DNA of 64,000 bases from Limnohabitans sp. (GCA_030158125.1 JAOATL010000013.1:126879-190878), one strand, 5' to 3'; positions 43,851-53,113 are shown, numbered from the stretch's first letter. Program-made: numbers and translations. Notes: generated by a model not told the origin, from the letters alone.

Positions 43851-43864
43851 TTGATCTATGTCAT
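43851..43864 (+). promoter_or_regulatory. FNR/Anr-like box upstream of the DUF2892 gene
   Basis: TTGATCTATGTCAT resembles the FNR-type site TTGAT-N4-ATCAA with GTCAT in the right half. A weak -10 (TTAGAA, 43891-43896) would put the site near -41.5, the usual class II activator position. Confidence 0.5.
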
Positions 43865-43919
43865 TTGATTTTGGTTACGAAGCGCCACACTTAGAACAAC
43901 ACTTAATACGAGGTACTTC

Positions 43920-44816
43920 ATGAAAAACATACTGCCCATCGATCGTTTTCTTCGCCTCTTGCTGGCGGTCGTGCTTTTAGAGGCCGGCTTCTTTTGGTTG
44001 AGTGGCGTGCCTCAAATACTGGCTTACTTGGCAGGCGCGGTCATGCTTGTCACGGGGGCCAGTAGCTTTTGCCCTGTTTATAAAGTGATTGGTGTTGGCC
44101 CCAGTGCAGCGTCTTGCAGCCGCATGCCAGCACTTTGGGTTCGTGTTGTAGCCGTTGTGGCTTTGTTGGGTGCTGTGGTGGGCGGCAGTTACGCCAGTGC
44201 CGTTTTTTCAAGAAAAATATTCTTGGAAGACTTCAATGCCATGAACCATTTTTACAAGCAAACCTTGTTTCTCACGGGCAAGGGTGAGCGCGAAAAAGCC
44301 ATTGCCAACTACGATCAATGGGTGCCTGTTTTTGACAAGTTTCAAAACAAATACAGCGAATACCGTCCCTATGCATTGCGAAGTGACACCCGATTTGTTG
44401 CCGACCTAGCGCAGGTGCAAGGCATGATGATGGGCGTTAAAGATGCTGTTAAATCTGGCGATTTAAAACAAGCGCACTTAGATTTAGAAAAAGTTCGCCC
44501 CGTTTTTCAAGAACAATTCAAGCGCAATGGCTTTTCTATGTTGTCCGTAGCTTTGGTGGATTTTCACGATGCCATGGAACTCATGCTTGACTCTGGCAAT
44601 GCCAAAGACACCGCCAAAACAGTTGGCTTGTTTGAACAAGTGAATGCCAAGTTGCAGGCCATCGAAGCCGAAGCCAACGATGCAGAAATTCAAGCCATCC
44701 GTACACAGTTAGATGCCTTGTATGCATTGGCCAAAGAAGGCAAAGCAGATGCCCTGCCTGCACAAGCAGACAAACTCAAAACCAGCTTTGTCAAAGTTTA
44801 TTTGAAGCGCGGTTAA
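43920..44816 (+). CDS. DUF2892 membrane protein with helical C-terminal domain
   Basis: A 298-residue two-part protein. Residues 1-65 are the DUF2892 module (two helices; LPIDRFLRLLLAVVLLEAGFFWLSG, TGASSFCPVYKVIGVG), as in YgaP-like proteins. A third helix follows at about 72-95. The rest (about 105-298) is an amphipathic helical bundle, probably periplasmic (NHFYKQTLFLTGKGEREKAIANYDQW, GDLKQAHLDLEKVRPVFQEQF), vaguely like cytochrome c'-type bundles but without a CxxCH haem motif. Function unknown. It follows an FNR-like box, hinting at low-oxygen control. Confidence 0.75.
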   Translation: MKNILPIDRFLRLLLAVVLLEAGFFWLSGVPQILAYLAGAVMLVTGASSFCPVYKVIGVGPSAASCSRMPALWVRVVAVVALLGAVVGGSYASAVFSRKIFLEDFNAMNHFYKQTLFLTGKGEREKAIANYDQWVPVFDKFQNKYSEYRPYALRSDTRFVADLAQVQGMMMGVKDAVKSGDLKQAHLDLEKVRPVFQEQFKRNGFSMLSVALVDFHDAMELMLDSGNAKDTAKTVGLFEQVNAKLQAIEAEANDAEIQAIRTQLDALYALAKEGKADALPAQADKLKTSFVKVYLKRG

Positions 44817-44853
44817 GTCGGTTTAGTCGATTAAGTCGGTTGGGTGGACTGCG

Positions 44854-46209
44854 TTAACGCTGAAGGGCATGGACAGCCATGCCCAGCAAACCGCACACGG
44901 CAATCACATGCATCACATTGCGCTTGTATTTAAATAAGGCAATGGCAGCGCCCAACGCAATGAGCGCAGATGGCACATCCATCGCATCGCCAAAGCCCTT
45001 TGGCCAAAGTGTGTGATAACCAAAGAACATTGCCAAATTTAAAATGACTCCCACTACTGCCGCTGTGATGGCGGTCAGTGGGGCTGTGAATTTCAAATCG
45101 TTGTGGGTGCTCTCAACAAATGGGCCACCTGCCAAGATAAAAATAAAGGAAGGTAGAAACGTGAACCAAGTGACCACTGTGGCTGCCAATGCACCTGCTA
45201 AAAACAAACTGTCTGGCCCCAACACAGCTTTGACATAGCCGCCTACAAAGCCAACAAAGGCCACCACCATGATGAGCGGTCCTGGGGTGGTTTCGCCCAA
45301 GGCCAAGCCATCGATCATTTGCGTAGCGGTGACCCAGCCAAACTGTTCTACCGCGCCTTGGTACACGTAAGGCAGCACCGCATAGGCACCGCCAAATGTG
45401 AGAAGTGCAGCTTTGGTAAAAAACCAACTCATTTGCGTGAGGGTGTGATCCCAGCCGTATTGCACAGACAGTAAAGCCATGGGGACACACCACAAAACGG
45501 CACCCGCCAATAAAACCTTCAGCAAACGCTTCCAAGTGAACACAGCATGGGAGGGTGTGGGTGTGTCATCGTCAAGCAACGCTGGGCCCAGAGCTGATTG
45601 AGCACTGGCATGTCCACCACCCGTAGCGAATGAAGCCGGTGACAAGCGTCCCCCTACATAGCCTATGCCTGCTGCTGTCAAGACAATGAAAGGGAAGGGC
45701 ACGTTCATTGCAAAGATAGCCACAAAGCTGGCAGCTGCAATGGCCATCAAAAAGTTATTCTTCAATGCCCTTGAACCAATGCGGTGTGCCGCTTGCACCA
45801 CGATGGCCGTGACGGCTGGCTTGATGCCATAAAACAAACCCGCCACCCATGACACATGCCCAAACGCAATGTAGAGCCAAGACAAACCGATCAGCATGAA
45901 CAGCGAGGGCAATACAAACAAGACGCCCGCTGCAATACCGCCACGCGTTTTGTGCATGAGCCACCCGATGTAAGTGGCCAGTTGTTGTGCTTCAGGGCCG
46001 GGCAAGACCATGCAGTAATTGAGCGCATGCAGAAAGCGCTTTTCTGACAGCCAGCGCCTGCGCACCACCAGCTCTTCGTGCATGATGGCAATTTGACCAG
46101 CAGGCCCGCCAAAGCTGATGAAGCCCAGTTTGATCCAGAACTTCAAAGCCTGCCAAAAGCTAACAGCTCCAGGAGCTTCAGTGGGTAAGTTTGGATGTGC
46201 TGTGTTCAT
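44854..46209 (-). CDS. chrA: Chromate transporter ChrA
   Basis: A 451-residue CHR-superfamily membrane protein with two homologous halves. The N half has WIKLGFISFGGPAGQIAIMHEELVVRRRWLSEKRFLHALNYCMVLPGPEAQQLATYIG and the C half has FTKAALLTFGGAYAVLPYVYQGAVEQFGWVTATQMIDGLALGETTPGPLIMVVAFVGF. ChrA exports chromate using the proton gradient; some homologues have other anion roles. No chrB or chrC is nearby. Confidence 0.93.
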   Translation of the reverse strand: MNTAHPNLPTEAPGAVSFWQALKFWIKLGFISFGGPAGQIAIMHEELVVRRRWLSEKRFLHALNYCMVLPGPEAQQLATYIGWLMHKTRGGIAAGVLFVLPSLFMLIGLSWLYIAFGHVSWVAGLFYGIKPAVTAIVVQAAHRIGSRALKNNFLMAIAAASFVAIFAMNVPFPFIVLTAAGIGYVGGRLSPASFATGGGHASAQSALGPALLDDDTPTPSHAVFTWKRLLKVLLAGAVLWCVPMALLSVQYGWDHTLTQMSWFFTKAALLTFGGAYAVLPYVYQGAVEQFGWVTATQMIDGLALGETTPGPLIMVVAFVGFVGGYVKAVLGPDSLFLAGALAATVVTWFTFLPSFIFILAGGPFVESTHNDLKFTAPLTAITAAVVGVILNLAMFFGYHTLWPKGFGDAMDVPSALIALGAAIALFKYKRNVMHVIAVCGLLGMAVHALQR

Positions 46210-46233
46210 CCAAAGAGTTTAGCGCTTGATGGT

Positions 46234-48147
46234 TTAACGGAGAACACCCGCAAAATAAGCAGACAAAGCTTCAAAGCCATCCAAGGGCAGCACATGGGCC
46301 ACATATTGATCTGGCCTGACCACAATCATGCAGCCCTTGTCGCGATTGATGCCGCGCATGTCAAAGATGTCGCCCAGACCTTTGTGGTCGACGCAAAATA
46401 CTTTCTCGTAATCTTGCAATTCGAGTTTGCCTGTTTTGGGCTTCAGCAAGGAAGGCATGTGTTCGTAAGCCAATTGGTCAAAGGTTTGCTGAAACACCGC
46501 GCGAACATCAATCACAGCATCAATGTCTTCGCCCTTGCGGGTGTGCTTTACCACCGGTGAGTTTGGGTTTGTCTCTAACCAGTCGGCCAGCTTGTGAATG
46601 GCCGAGCCGGCAGTGGATGCGTCTGCCTTGCCTGCAAACGCGTAAATGCGCCAACGTGCATCAGCCTCGGCCACATGGCCCAATTGCATTTGCTTGGCAT
46701 CGGACACACGCACCACGGGGGCGGAGTGAAAGCGACGGCCAATTTCTTCACCAGTGGCCAATGCTTGGTGCGGGCTGTTGGCAAACAAATATGACGCGTC
46801 GTACTTCACGGCTGTGCCGCCTGTGAACTCTAAGTTGTCTTTGAATTGGCGAATGATGCGCGGCTCTTCCGTGCCATCACGCTCGGCTTGCGTGGTGGGT
46901 GCCGACATCACGCGCGACCATTTGTGATCGGTGTCCACCAAGCGCTTGGCTTCGGTCAAACGTTCGTGTGAATAGCTGCGCAGCAAACGTGCATCGGCGC
47001 GGCCTTGCAACACATGGATCAGTTTCCAACCCAGGTTGAAGGTGTCCTGCATAGAGACGTTCATGCCCTGGCCGGCTTTAGGTGAGTGCGTATGGCAAGC
47101 ATCACCTGCTACGAAGACGTGCGGGTTGCGGTCTTGCGAGTCACCTGCATCGTCAAACTTGTCGGTCAGGCTGTGGCCAATGTCATAAATGGACCACCAC
47201 ACCACTTCTTTCACGTCCAGTGAGTAAGGCTTGATGATGCGGTTGGCCGCTGCAATCATGTCATCTTGTGTGAATTTTTTCTGCGCCGCTTTTTCGTCAG
47301 GGCGCAATTTGTCGAGTTCCACATACATGCGGAACACATAACCGCCTTCGCGCGGCAAAACCAAAATGTTGCCTTCGTTAGCAGATGAAATCAAACACTT
47401 CTGGCGCACATCTGGGAAATCGGTATTGGCCAAAATGTCCATCACGCCCCAAGCTTGGTGCGCCGCATCGCCATGCAATACGCCGCCAATGGCTTTGCGC
47501 ACGGAGGAGTGTGCGCCGTCGCAGCCCACCACGTAGTTGGCACGTACAGTGCGGGTGCCGCCCCAGTTGATGCCGCTAGAGTCTTTCAACACAACCGTGA
47601 CAGGGTGGTCGTCGGTGGTGGGGTCAACGGTGAGGCTTAAAACTTCCCAGCCATAGTCTGGCGCCAGGCGAGAGGGCGAGTTTTGCATCACTTCCAAAAA
47701 CAACTCGTGCAAGCGCGCTTGGTTGATCAAGATGTGGGGCATCTCAGAGCTGTCATCGGCCACGTCTTGTACGCGTCCCACGCGCTTGATGTGCGCAGGA
47801 TTGGCAGGGTCGGGCATCCAGAAAGCTGTTTGATTGACCCAATAGGTTTCGCGCTTCACCTTGTCGGCAAAGCCAAAGGCTTGGAACATTTCCATGGTGC
47901 GTGTGTTGATGCCATCGGCCTTGCCCTTGATGATGTTGGCGGGCATGCGCTCCACAATCATGGTTTCAATGTCAGGGAACTGGGCCAGTTGGGCGGCCAA
48001 GCAGAGGCCTGCAGGGCCGGTGCCAGAAATCAGTACGTCCACTTTTTCGGGCAGGGGCTCATTGGTGCCGCGATTGCGGCGGTTGGGGGCTGCTTGCTTG
48101 ATGTCGGGGCTGCCACCGCGGAAACCATTTTTGTAAAACTGCATCAC
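46234..48147 (-). CDS. FAD-dependent aromatic hydroxylase (MobA-like, 3-hydroxybenzoate 4-monooxygenase type)
   Basis: A 637-residue group A flavoprotein monooxygenase. FAD motif VDVLISGTGPAGLCLAAQLAQFPDIETMIVERMP, VVGCDGAHSSVRKAIGG (DG motif), VFVAGDACHTHSPKAGQGMNVSMQDTFNLGWKL (GD motif), and a C-terminal thioredoxin-like domain (about 480-637). Length and N-terminus (MQFYKNGFRGGSP) resemble Comamonas MobA and phenol 2-monooxygenases, which hydroxylate ring carbons using NADPH. The exact phenolic substrate is unproven. A strong promoter with palindromic elements precedes it, typical of inducible control. Confidence 0.85.
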   Translation of the reverse strand: MMQFYKNGFRGGSPDIKQAAPNRRNRGTNEPLPEKVDVLISGTGPAGLCLAAQLAQFPDIETMIVERMPANIIKGKADGINTRTMEMFQAFGFADKVKRETYWVNQTAFWMPDPANPAHIKRVGRVQDVADDSSEMPHILINQARLHELFLEVMQNSPSRLAPDYGWEVLSLTVDPTTDDHPVTVVLKDSSGINWGGTRTVRANYVVGCDGAHSSVRKAIGGVLHGDAAHQAWGVMDILANTDFPDVRQKCLISSANEGNILVLPREGGYVFRMYVELDKLRPDEKAAQKKFTQDDMIAAANRIIKPYSLDVKEVVWWSIYDIGHSLTDKFDDAGDSQDRNPHVFVAGDACHTHSPKAGQGMNVSMQDTFNLGWKLIHVLQGRADARLLRSYSHERLTEAKRLVDTDHKWSRVMSAPTTQAERDGTEEPRIIRQFKDNLEFTGGTAVKYDASYLFANSPHQALATGEEIGRRFHSAPVVRVSDAKQMQLGHVAEADARWRIYAFAGKADASTAGSAIHKLADWLETNPNSPVVKHTRKGEDIDAVIDVRAVFQQTFDQLAYEHMPSLLKPKTGKLELQDYEKVFCVDHKGLGDIFDMRGINRDKGCMIVVRPDQYVAHVLPLDGFEALSAYFAGVLR

Positions 48148-48191
48148 TTCTCTCCCAGAAAAATTAAGCCTTGTTAGGCAACTGAGAGAAA

Positions 48192-48240
48192 TGATAACTG
48201 TGCTTATTAATTTTTGTCAAGATAATAAGCATACTTATTA
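48192..48240 (-). promoter_or_regulatory. Promoter and palindromic operator of the aromatic hydroxylase gene
   Basis: On the minus strand, -35 TTGACA (48215-48220) and -10 TTATCA (48192-48197) are separated by 17 bp. TAATAAG-CATA-CTTATTA (48223-48240) is a perfect inverted repeat just upstream of the -35, and a related half (TGCTTATTAA, 48201-48210) lies in the spacer. This is the arrangement expected for a MarR-type repressor such as MobR; no such gene is adjacent. Confidence 0.7.
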
Positions 48241-48296
48241 AATGGATTGAAGATCATCAGAAGGTTACACTAAGTGAAACTTTCTGAATACCTATC

Positions 48297-48845
48297 TTGC
48301 ATCCAATTAGACAATTCATCGATGAACTTGGTCAGCTTGCTAGTCCGCAAGCTTGTTTGTTCACGCCTGCTGACATGAGGGCTCTTCTCCCAAAGCATTC
48401 AGACTTTGCTTTCAAAACCTTGCTGAGCAGAGCGGTCAAGGACGGTCAACTTCAGCGTGTTTGCCGTGGCCTGTATTTGTATGCCAAAGCAAAACCCGAT
48501 CACAGCAAAATCTTGTTCAATGCAGTGAACAAGTTGAGACCTCTTACGCTCAATTACCTCAGCCTCGAGTCTGTATTAAGTGATGCAGGCCTTATTTCAC
48601 AGGTGCCTATGAACCGAATCATGGTCATGTCAACGGGTCGATCAAGTGTAATTGACTGTGGCAAATGGGGCAGCATTGATTTTGTCAAAACCAAGCAAAA
48701 ACCAAATGAGTTAACGCCCCATCTTATTTACGATCCAACGCATGGCATATGGCGGGCCAGCATTCACCAAGCCATGCGCGATATGCGTGTGACACAACGT
48801 AGTCAAGACTTGATCGATTTGAAAGCAAGCCGTGAATCTGTTTGA
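48297..48845 (+). CDS. AbiEi-type antitoxin (type IV toxin-antitoxin)
   Basis: A 182-residue protein with an N-terminal winged helix (about 20-65: LFTPADMRALLPKHSDFAFKTLLSRAVKDGQLQRVCRGLYLYA) and the AbiEi C-terminal domain (LNYLSLESVLSDAGLISQVPMNRIMVMSTGRS). AbiEi represses the operon and counters the AbiEii toxin. The only usable start in frame is TTG at 48297, since an in-frame stop lies just upstream. Overlaps the toxin gene by 14 bp. Confidence 0.85.
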   Translation: MHPIRQFIDELGQLASPQACLFTPADMRALLPKHSDFAFKTLLSRAVKDGQLQRVCRGLYLYAKAKPDHSKILFNAVNKLRPLTLNYLSLESVLSDAGLISQVPMNRIMVMSTGRSSVIDCGKWGSIDFVKTKQKPNELTPHLIYDPTHGIWRASIHQAMRDMRVTQRSQDLIDLKASRESV

Positions 48846-49686
48846 TCAATTGGTCAATGTCGCAATGCAACAGCAACCATCGATGATGACTTTGCGACCC
48901 GTGGTGGAAAAAGAGCTTTTGCATCATGACATTCTGCGAGTGCTCAGCCAAGAAGGATTACTGCATCAACTGACATTCATGGGCGGAACTTGCCTACGAG
49001 CTTGTTATGGCGCTAGTCGTTTGAGTGAAGATTTAGATTTCACAGGTGGACATCGTTTTACGCGTGATCAATTGTCAACCATGGGCCAGTTGATAAGTAC
49101 TAGCCTTCAGGCCAAATATGGTTTGGCAGTTGAAGTATCAGAGCCAATCAAAGAACAAGGCAATGTCGACACTTGGAAAATAAAAGTCCAAACTCGACCT
49201 GGGCAAAGAGACTTACCTGCTCAGCGAATCAACATTGATGTGTGTGCTATTGCCAGTTACCAAGTTCGTCCTATGGTTCTACTCAACGCCTATGGTGTTG
49301 ATATGGGAACCAGTGGTCTAATTTTGAGAGTGCAATCTAGGGAAGAAATTTTTGCTGACAAGCTGCTGGCTTTCGCATTAAGGCCCAATAGGCTAAAGCA
49401 CCGAGACATTTGGGACATTGCTTGGCTAACGCAACAAAAAGTGTCGCCAGCAATTGAATTGATAGCTCAAAAACTCATTGACCATCGCATATCTCAAAAT
49501 GCCTTTTTAAAAGCATTTTCGGAGCGCGCAGCCTCATTAAAAAATGAACCCCAAATGGAAATTGATTTCCAAAAAGAGATGAGACGCTTTCTGCCAAACG
49601 ATATAGTCAAAGAAAATATCAACTCTCCTCTTTACTGGCCGTACCTTTGTAACTTGATGAGCGATTTCGAATCACTCATTTCATAG
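48832..49686 (+). CDS. AbiEii-type nucleotidyltransferase toxin
   Basis: A 284-residue protein of the AbiEii/AbiGii family. The nucleotidyltransferase core FMGGTCLRACYGASRLSEDLDFTGG (about 43-67) has the GG...S and D-x-D active site, and EIFADKLLAFALRPNRLKHRDIWDIAWL is the second conserved block. Relatives add nucleotides to tRNA or act in abortive phage infection. The start is GTG at 48832 inside the antitoxin 3' end. No phage genes are adjacent. Confidence 0.88.
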   Translation: MNLFDQLVNVAMQQQPSMMTLRPVVEKELLHHDILRVLSQEGLLHQLTFMGGTCLRACYGASRLSEDLDFTGGHRFTRDQLSTMGQLISTSLQAKYGLAVEVSEPIKEQGNVDTWKIKVQTRPGQRDLPAQRINIDVCAIASYQVRPMVLLNAYGVDMGTSGLILRVQSREEIFADKLLAFALRPNRLKHRDIWDIAWLTQQKVSPAIELIAQKLIDHRISQNAFLKAFSERAASLKNEPQMEIDFQKEMRRFLPNDIVKENINSPLYWPYLCNLMSDFESLIS

Positions 49687-49697
49687 AAAAATAATTC

Positions 49698-51890
49698 ATG
49701 GAAATCAAAGTCAACTTTCTCGACAAACTTCGCTTAGAAGCCAAGTTTGACGACTTTACAGTTATTGCAGACCAGCCCATTCGCTACAAGGGTGATGGCT
49801 CAGCACCAGGCCCGTTCGACTACTTTCTGGCTTCTTCTGCGTTGTGCGCTGCCTATTTTGTGAAGCTGTATTGCGACACGCGCAACATCTCGACCGAGCA
49901 CATTCGCCTGTCGCAGAACAACATTGTTGACCCCGAAAACCGCTATGCGCAAATTTTTAAAATTCAGGTGCAGCTGCCACCTGACATTTCGGAAGTGGAC
50001 CGACGCGGCATCCTGAATTCCATTGAGCGCTGCACCGTTAAAAAAGTGGTGCAAGAAGGACCCGAATTTGTCATTGAAGAAGTGGCAAACTTGGACGAGG
50101 ACGCACAAGCCTTGCTGAGCCTCAAGCCAGATGCCCAAAGCAGCACGTTCATTTTGGGTAAAGACTTACCCTTGGAACAAACCATTGCCAACATGTCGGG
50201 CGTCTTGGCCGACCTCGGCATCAAGATTGAAATTGCCTCGTGGCGCAACATCATTCCCAATGTGTGGTCTCTGCACATTCGCGACGCGCACTCACCCATG
50301 TGCTTTACCAATGGCAAAGGTGCCACCAAAGAAAGCGCGCTAGCTTCTGCCTTGGGTGAATACATTGAGCGTTTGAACAACAATCACTTTTATGCGGGCG
50401 CGTATTGGGGCGAAGACTTGGCCAATGCCGAGTTTGTGCACTACCCCAATGAGAAGTGGTTCAAACCTGGCAAAAAGGATGCGCTGCCCAAAGAAATACT
50501 GGACCCGTACTGCCTGAGTATTTACAACCCCGATGGCGAGCTCAAAGGCTCGCACTTGATCGACACCAATTCGGGGAATGTGACGCGCGGTATTTGTTCG
50601 CTGCCCTTTGTGAGGCAATCCGACCAGCAGGTGGTGTACTTCCCGTCCAACTTGGTGGAAAACTTATTCGTCAGCAACGGCATGAGCGCTGGCAACACGC
50701 TGGCCGAAGCGCAAGTGCAGTGCTTGTCCGAAATTTTTGAGCGCGCTGTTAAAAAAGAAATTCTGGAAGGCGAAATTTGCTTGCCCGATGTACCGCCTGA
50801 AGTCTTGGCCAAATATCCCAGCATCATGGCTGGCATTCAAGGCCTTGAAGCCCAAGGCTTTCCCGTGTTGGTGAAAGATGCCTCACTGGGCGGTGTGTAT
50901 CCCGTGATGTGTGTCACCTTGATGAACCCTCGCACCGGCGGTGTGTTTGCTTCCTTTGGTGCACACCCCAGCTTGGAAGTAGCGCTTGAGCGCAGCCTCA
51001 CAGAGCTCCTGCAAGGCCGCAGCTTTGAGGGCTTGAACGATTTGCCAGCGCCCACCTTTGAGAGCAATGCTGTGACCGAGCCCTACAACTTTGTAGAGCA
51101 CTTCATCGACTCCAGCGGCATTGTGTCGTGGCGCTTCTTCAGCGCCACGCCCGATTACGAATTTGTGGAATGGAACTTTGCAGGTCAAGGCAGCACGGCC
51201 AACGCCGACGAAGCCGCCAGCTTGTTTGGCATTCTGCAAAGCATGGGCAAAGAGGTTTACACCACGGTGCACGATCAACTGGGTGCCATGGCTTGCCGAA
51301 TTTTGGTGCCAGGCTATTCAGAGATTTATCCGGTTGAAGATTTGATTTGGGACAACACCAACAAAGCCTTGCTTTTCCGTGAAGACATTCTGAACTTGCA
51401 TCGCTTAGACGACCCAAGTTTGGTGGCCTTGCTAGATCGTTTGGACAACAACGAGTTGGACGAATACGCCGACATCGCCACCCTCATTGGCATTGAATTT
51501 GATGAGAACACGGCGTGGGGACAGCTGACAGTTCTAGAGCTCAAACTGCTGATTCATCTGGCGTTAAAACAACTAGAGGCCGCACAAGACTTGGTTGGTG
51601 CCTTCTTGCAATACAACGACAACACCGTTGAACGTAAACTGTTTTACCAAGCCTTGAATGTGGTGCTTGAAGTTGCCCTGGATGAAGACCTCGACATCGC
51701 AGACTACGAGCACAACTTTCGGCGCATGTTTGGCAACGCACGCATGGATGCTGTCCTAGGCTCGGTCAATGGCAGCGTGCGCTTCTTTGGTTTAACGCCC
51801 ACCAGCATGAAGCTGGAAGGTCTGGACAGGCACCATCGCTTGATCGACAGTTTCAAAAAGCTGCATGCAGCGCGAGCTGCCAAAACTTGA
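49698..51890 (+). CDS. OsmC-YcaO fusion protein
   Basis: A 730-residue protein. The N-terminal OsmC-like domain (about 1-130, FDDFTVIADQPIRYKGDGSAPGPFDYFLASSALCAAYFVKLYC) is followed by a YcaO domain (about 190-560) with its ATP-binding acidic motifs KESALASALGEYIERLNNN and LAEAQVQCLSEIFERAVKKEI, then a C-terminal helical domain (about 600-730). YcaO proteins activate amide oxygens; the E. coli YcaO is linked to ribosomal protein S12 methylthiolation. No peptide precursor or cyclodehydratase partner is nearby, so a housekeeping role is preferred. Confidence 0.9.
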   Translation: MEIKVNFLDKLRLEAKFDDFTVIADQPIRYKGDGSAPGPFDYFLASSALCAAYFVKLYCDTRNISTEHIRLSQNNIVDPENRYAQIFKIQVQLPPDISEVDRRGILNSIERCTVKKVVQEGPEFVIEEVANLDEDAQALLSLKPDAQSSTFILGKDLPLEQTIANMSGVLADLGIKIEIASWRNIIPNVWSLHIRDAHSPMCFTNGKGATKESALASALGEYIERLNNNHFYAGAYWGEDLANAEFVHYPNEKWFKPGKKDALPKEILDPYCLSIYNPDGELKGSHLIDTNSGNVTRGICSLPFVRQSDQQVVYFPSNLVENLFVSNGMSAGNTLAEAQVQCLSEIFERAVKKEILEGEICLPDVPPEVLAKYPSIMAGIQGLEAQGFPVLVKDASLGGVYPVMCVTLMNPRTGGVFASFGAHPSLEVALERSLTELLQGRSFEGLNDLPAPTFESNAVTEPYNFVEHFIDSSGIVSWRFFSATPDYEFVEWNFAGQGSTANADEAASLFGILQSMGKEVYTTVHDQLGAMACRILVPGYSEIYPVEDLIWDNTNKALLFREDILNLHRLDDPSLVALLDRLDNNELDEYADIATLIGIEFDENTAWGQLTVLELKLLIHLALKQLEAAQDLVGAFLQYNDNTVERKLFYQALNVVLEVALDEDLDIADYEHNFRRMFGNARMDAVLGSVNGSVRFFGLTPTSMKLEGLDRHHRLIDSFKKLHAARAAKT

Positions 51891-51953
51891 GTTTTCAGTG
51901 TTGCCAGCAAGGTGACGCTGGTACTTCAGTAGGTTGTTTTTGAAGTGCCAAGT

Positions 51954-52451
51954 TCAATGGCTATGGCGCGGCGATAGCATGCGCTTTGAAATTTGCTGGG
52001 CCAACAAAGGCCTCAAATTGGCGTGGACATATCGGCCGAAAAATGTGGATTGGTGGCCCTGTCGCAGTTGAATCAGGGTGTTCTTGTGAAGCTCGCGGTC
52101 GACGCGTGTCATGGACCGGACCAATTGAACTTGCTGAGTGGTCATGCCGAATTTGCTTTCAATTTTCACAAAGCCATCCGATACCAGCAGTTTCTCGTAA
52201 TCATTGGCATGAATGGCGTTGTACAAGAAGGCGATCAGCAGTGCTGCCACTTCTAGGATGGAGAAGGGCAAAATGAAAGATGCACCCACCCAATAAAACG
52301 CTGTGCCAATGAACAAGGTGACGCATGCCAAACCAGCCAACAGCAGGGCCAATTGTGAGGGACCGATGGACACATTGCGTTTCAAATGCCAGCACCAACA
52401 GCCATCATCGTAGTGGCCTTCAAGGTTGGAAAAGACGGAGCTGGGTTGCAT
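51954..52451 (-). CDS. DUF2244 membrane protein
   Basis: Protein of about 165 residues matching DUF2244: WHLKRNVSIGPSQL, then two close transmembrane helices (LALLLAGLACVTLFIGTAFYWVG and FSILEVAALLIAFLYNAIHA), HANDYEKLLVSDGFVKIE and a C-terminal QLRQGHQSTFFGRYVHANLRPLLAQQI. Function unknown; in relatives it often lies near cytochrome oxidase genes, which are not here. ATG 52451 was chosen as the family-like start; the frame extends to 52565 with non-conserved residues. Confidence 0.7.
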   Translation of the reverse strand: MQPSSVFSNLEGHYDDGCWCWHLKRNVSIGPSQLALLLAGLACVTLFIGTAFYWVGASFILPFSILEVAALLIAFLYNAIHANDYEKLLVSDGFVKIESKFGMTTQQVQLVRSMTRVDRELHKNTLIQLRQGHQSTFFGRYVHANLRPLLAQQISKRMLSPRHSH

Positions 52452-52636
52452 ACAAAAGTGGCTATTTGATGGGTCATTATCAGAAATGGCGGATAGCACA
52501 GACGGCAGTAAGGTATTTCTCTGCCTAAGACAATAGGTCGATACAACCATGACTTGCATTCCCAAAATGTCCAGCCTCTCTAACTGAATCGTCAGCTCGC
52601 TATTGATTCATCACGCCAAGAAAAATATCCATTTAT

Positions 52637-53113
52637 GTGTTGCTGCTGGTCGTCTTGGGTGTCTTTCTCAATCACTTTTCAGTCAGTCGCAAAGAAAATG
52701 GTTGGCTTTTGGTCGTCGATGGACGAGAAGTGGATGCACTGGGCATGGCTCATGAAAAGTGGGGCAAGCTCACTCGAAGTTGTGAGCGGGTGACGCAATT
52801 GGCGACAACATCACAACAGCATTCAGACATTCAAAAGCTCATTCAAACCTATAGCCCGCCCCATTCTGAGTCTGCAAATATCGTTCGTCTTTTGACGATG
52901 CGCAACTGGTTTTTGGTGGCGGTTGAATTCAAAGAACTGTTGCCTGCCGTCGTTCTAATCGATCAAAGCAATGGGCCAGCACGCATCATTCCGAACGCCA
53001 TCTGGAGTGGGGAGACGCACCCTTGGTTGGCTGGGCCAGTCATTCGGCGCTACCTTGCAAGCAAGGCACCCCAAGCGCCAATTGAATTGTTGGAATGCTT
53101 CGACCCCCCCTAA
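52637..53113 (+). CDS. Unrecognised 158-residue protein
   Basis: An open frame from GTG 52637 with a hydrophobic start (LLLVVLGVFLNHFS) and a soluble remainder containing LVVDGREVDALGMAHEKWG and RNWFLVAVEFKELLPAVVLID. No family was recognised. No clear ribosome-binding site precedes the GTG, though A/G-rich bases lie near 52617. It sits in a small space between divergent DUF2244 and the SDR gene, and may be real or a strain-specific gene. Confidence 0.4.
   Translation: MLLLVVLGVFLNHFSVSRKENGWLLVVDGREVDALGMAHEKWGKLTRSCERVTQLATTSQQHSDIQKLIQTYSPPHSESANIVRLLTMRNWFLVAVEFKELLPAVVLIDQSNGPARIIPNAIWSGETHPWLAGPVIRRYLASKAPQAPIELLECFDPP

Noticed and set aside
44815-44845. Short direct repeat (TTAAGTCGGTT twice) after the DUF2892 gene
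   Set aside because: Too short and without a hairpin or further copies to call a functional repeat.
49698-51890. YcaO as part of a thiazole/oxazole-modified peptide cluster
   Set aside because: No precursor peptide, dehydrogenase or exporter nearby; the OsmC-YcaO fusion fits the housekeeping type.
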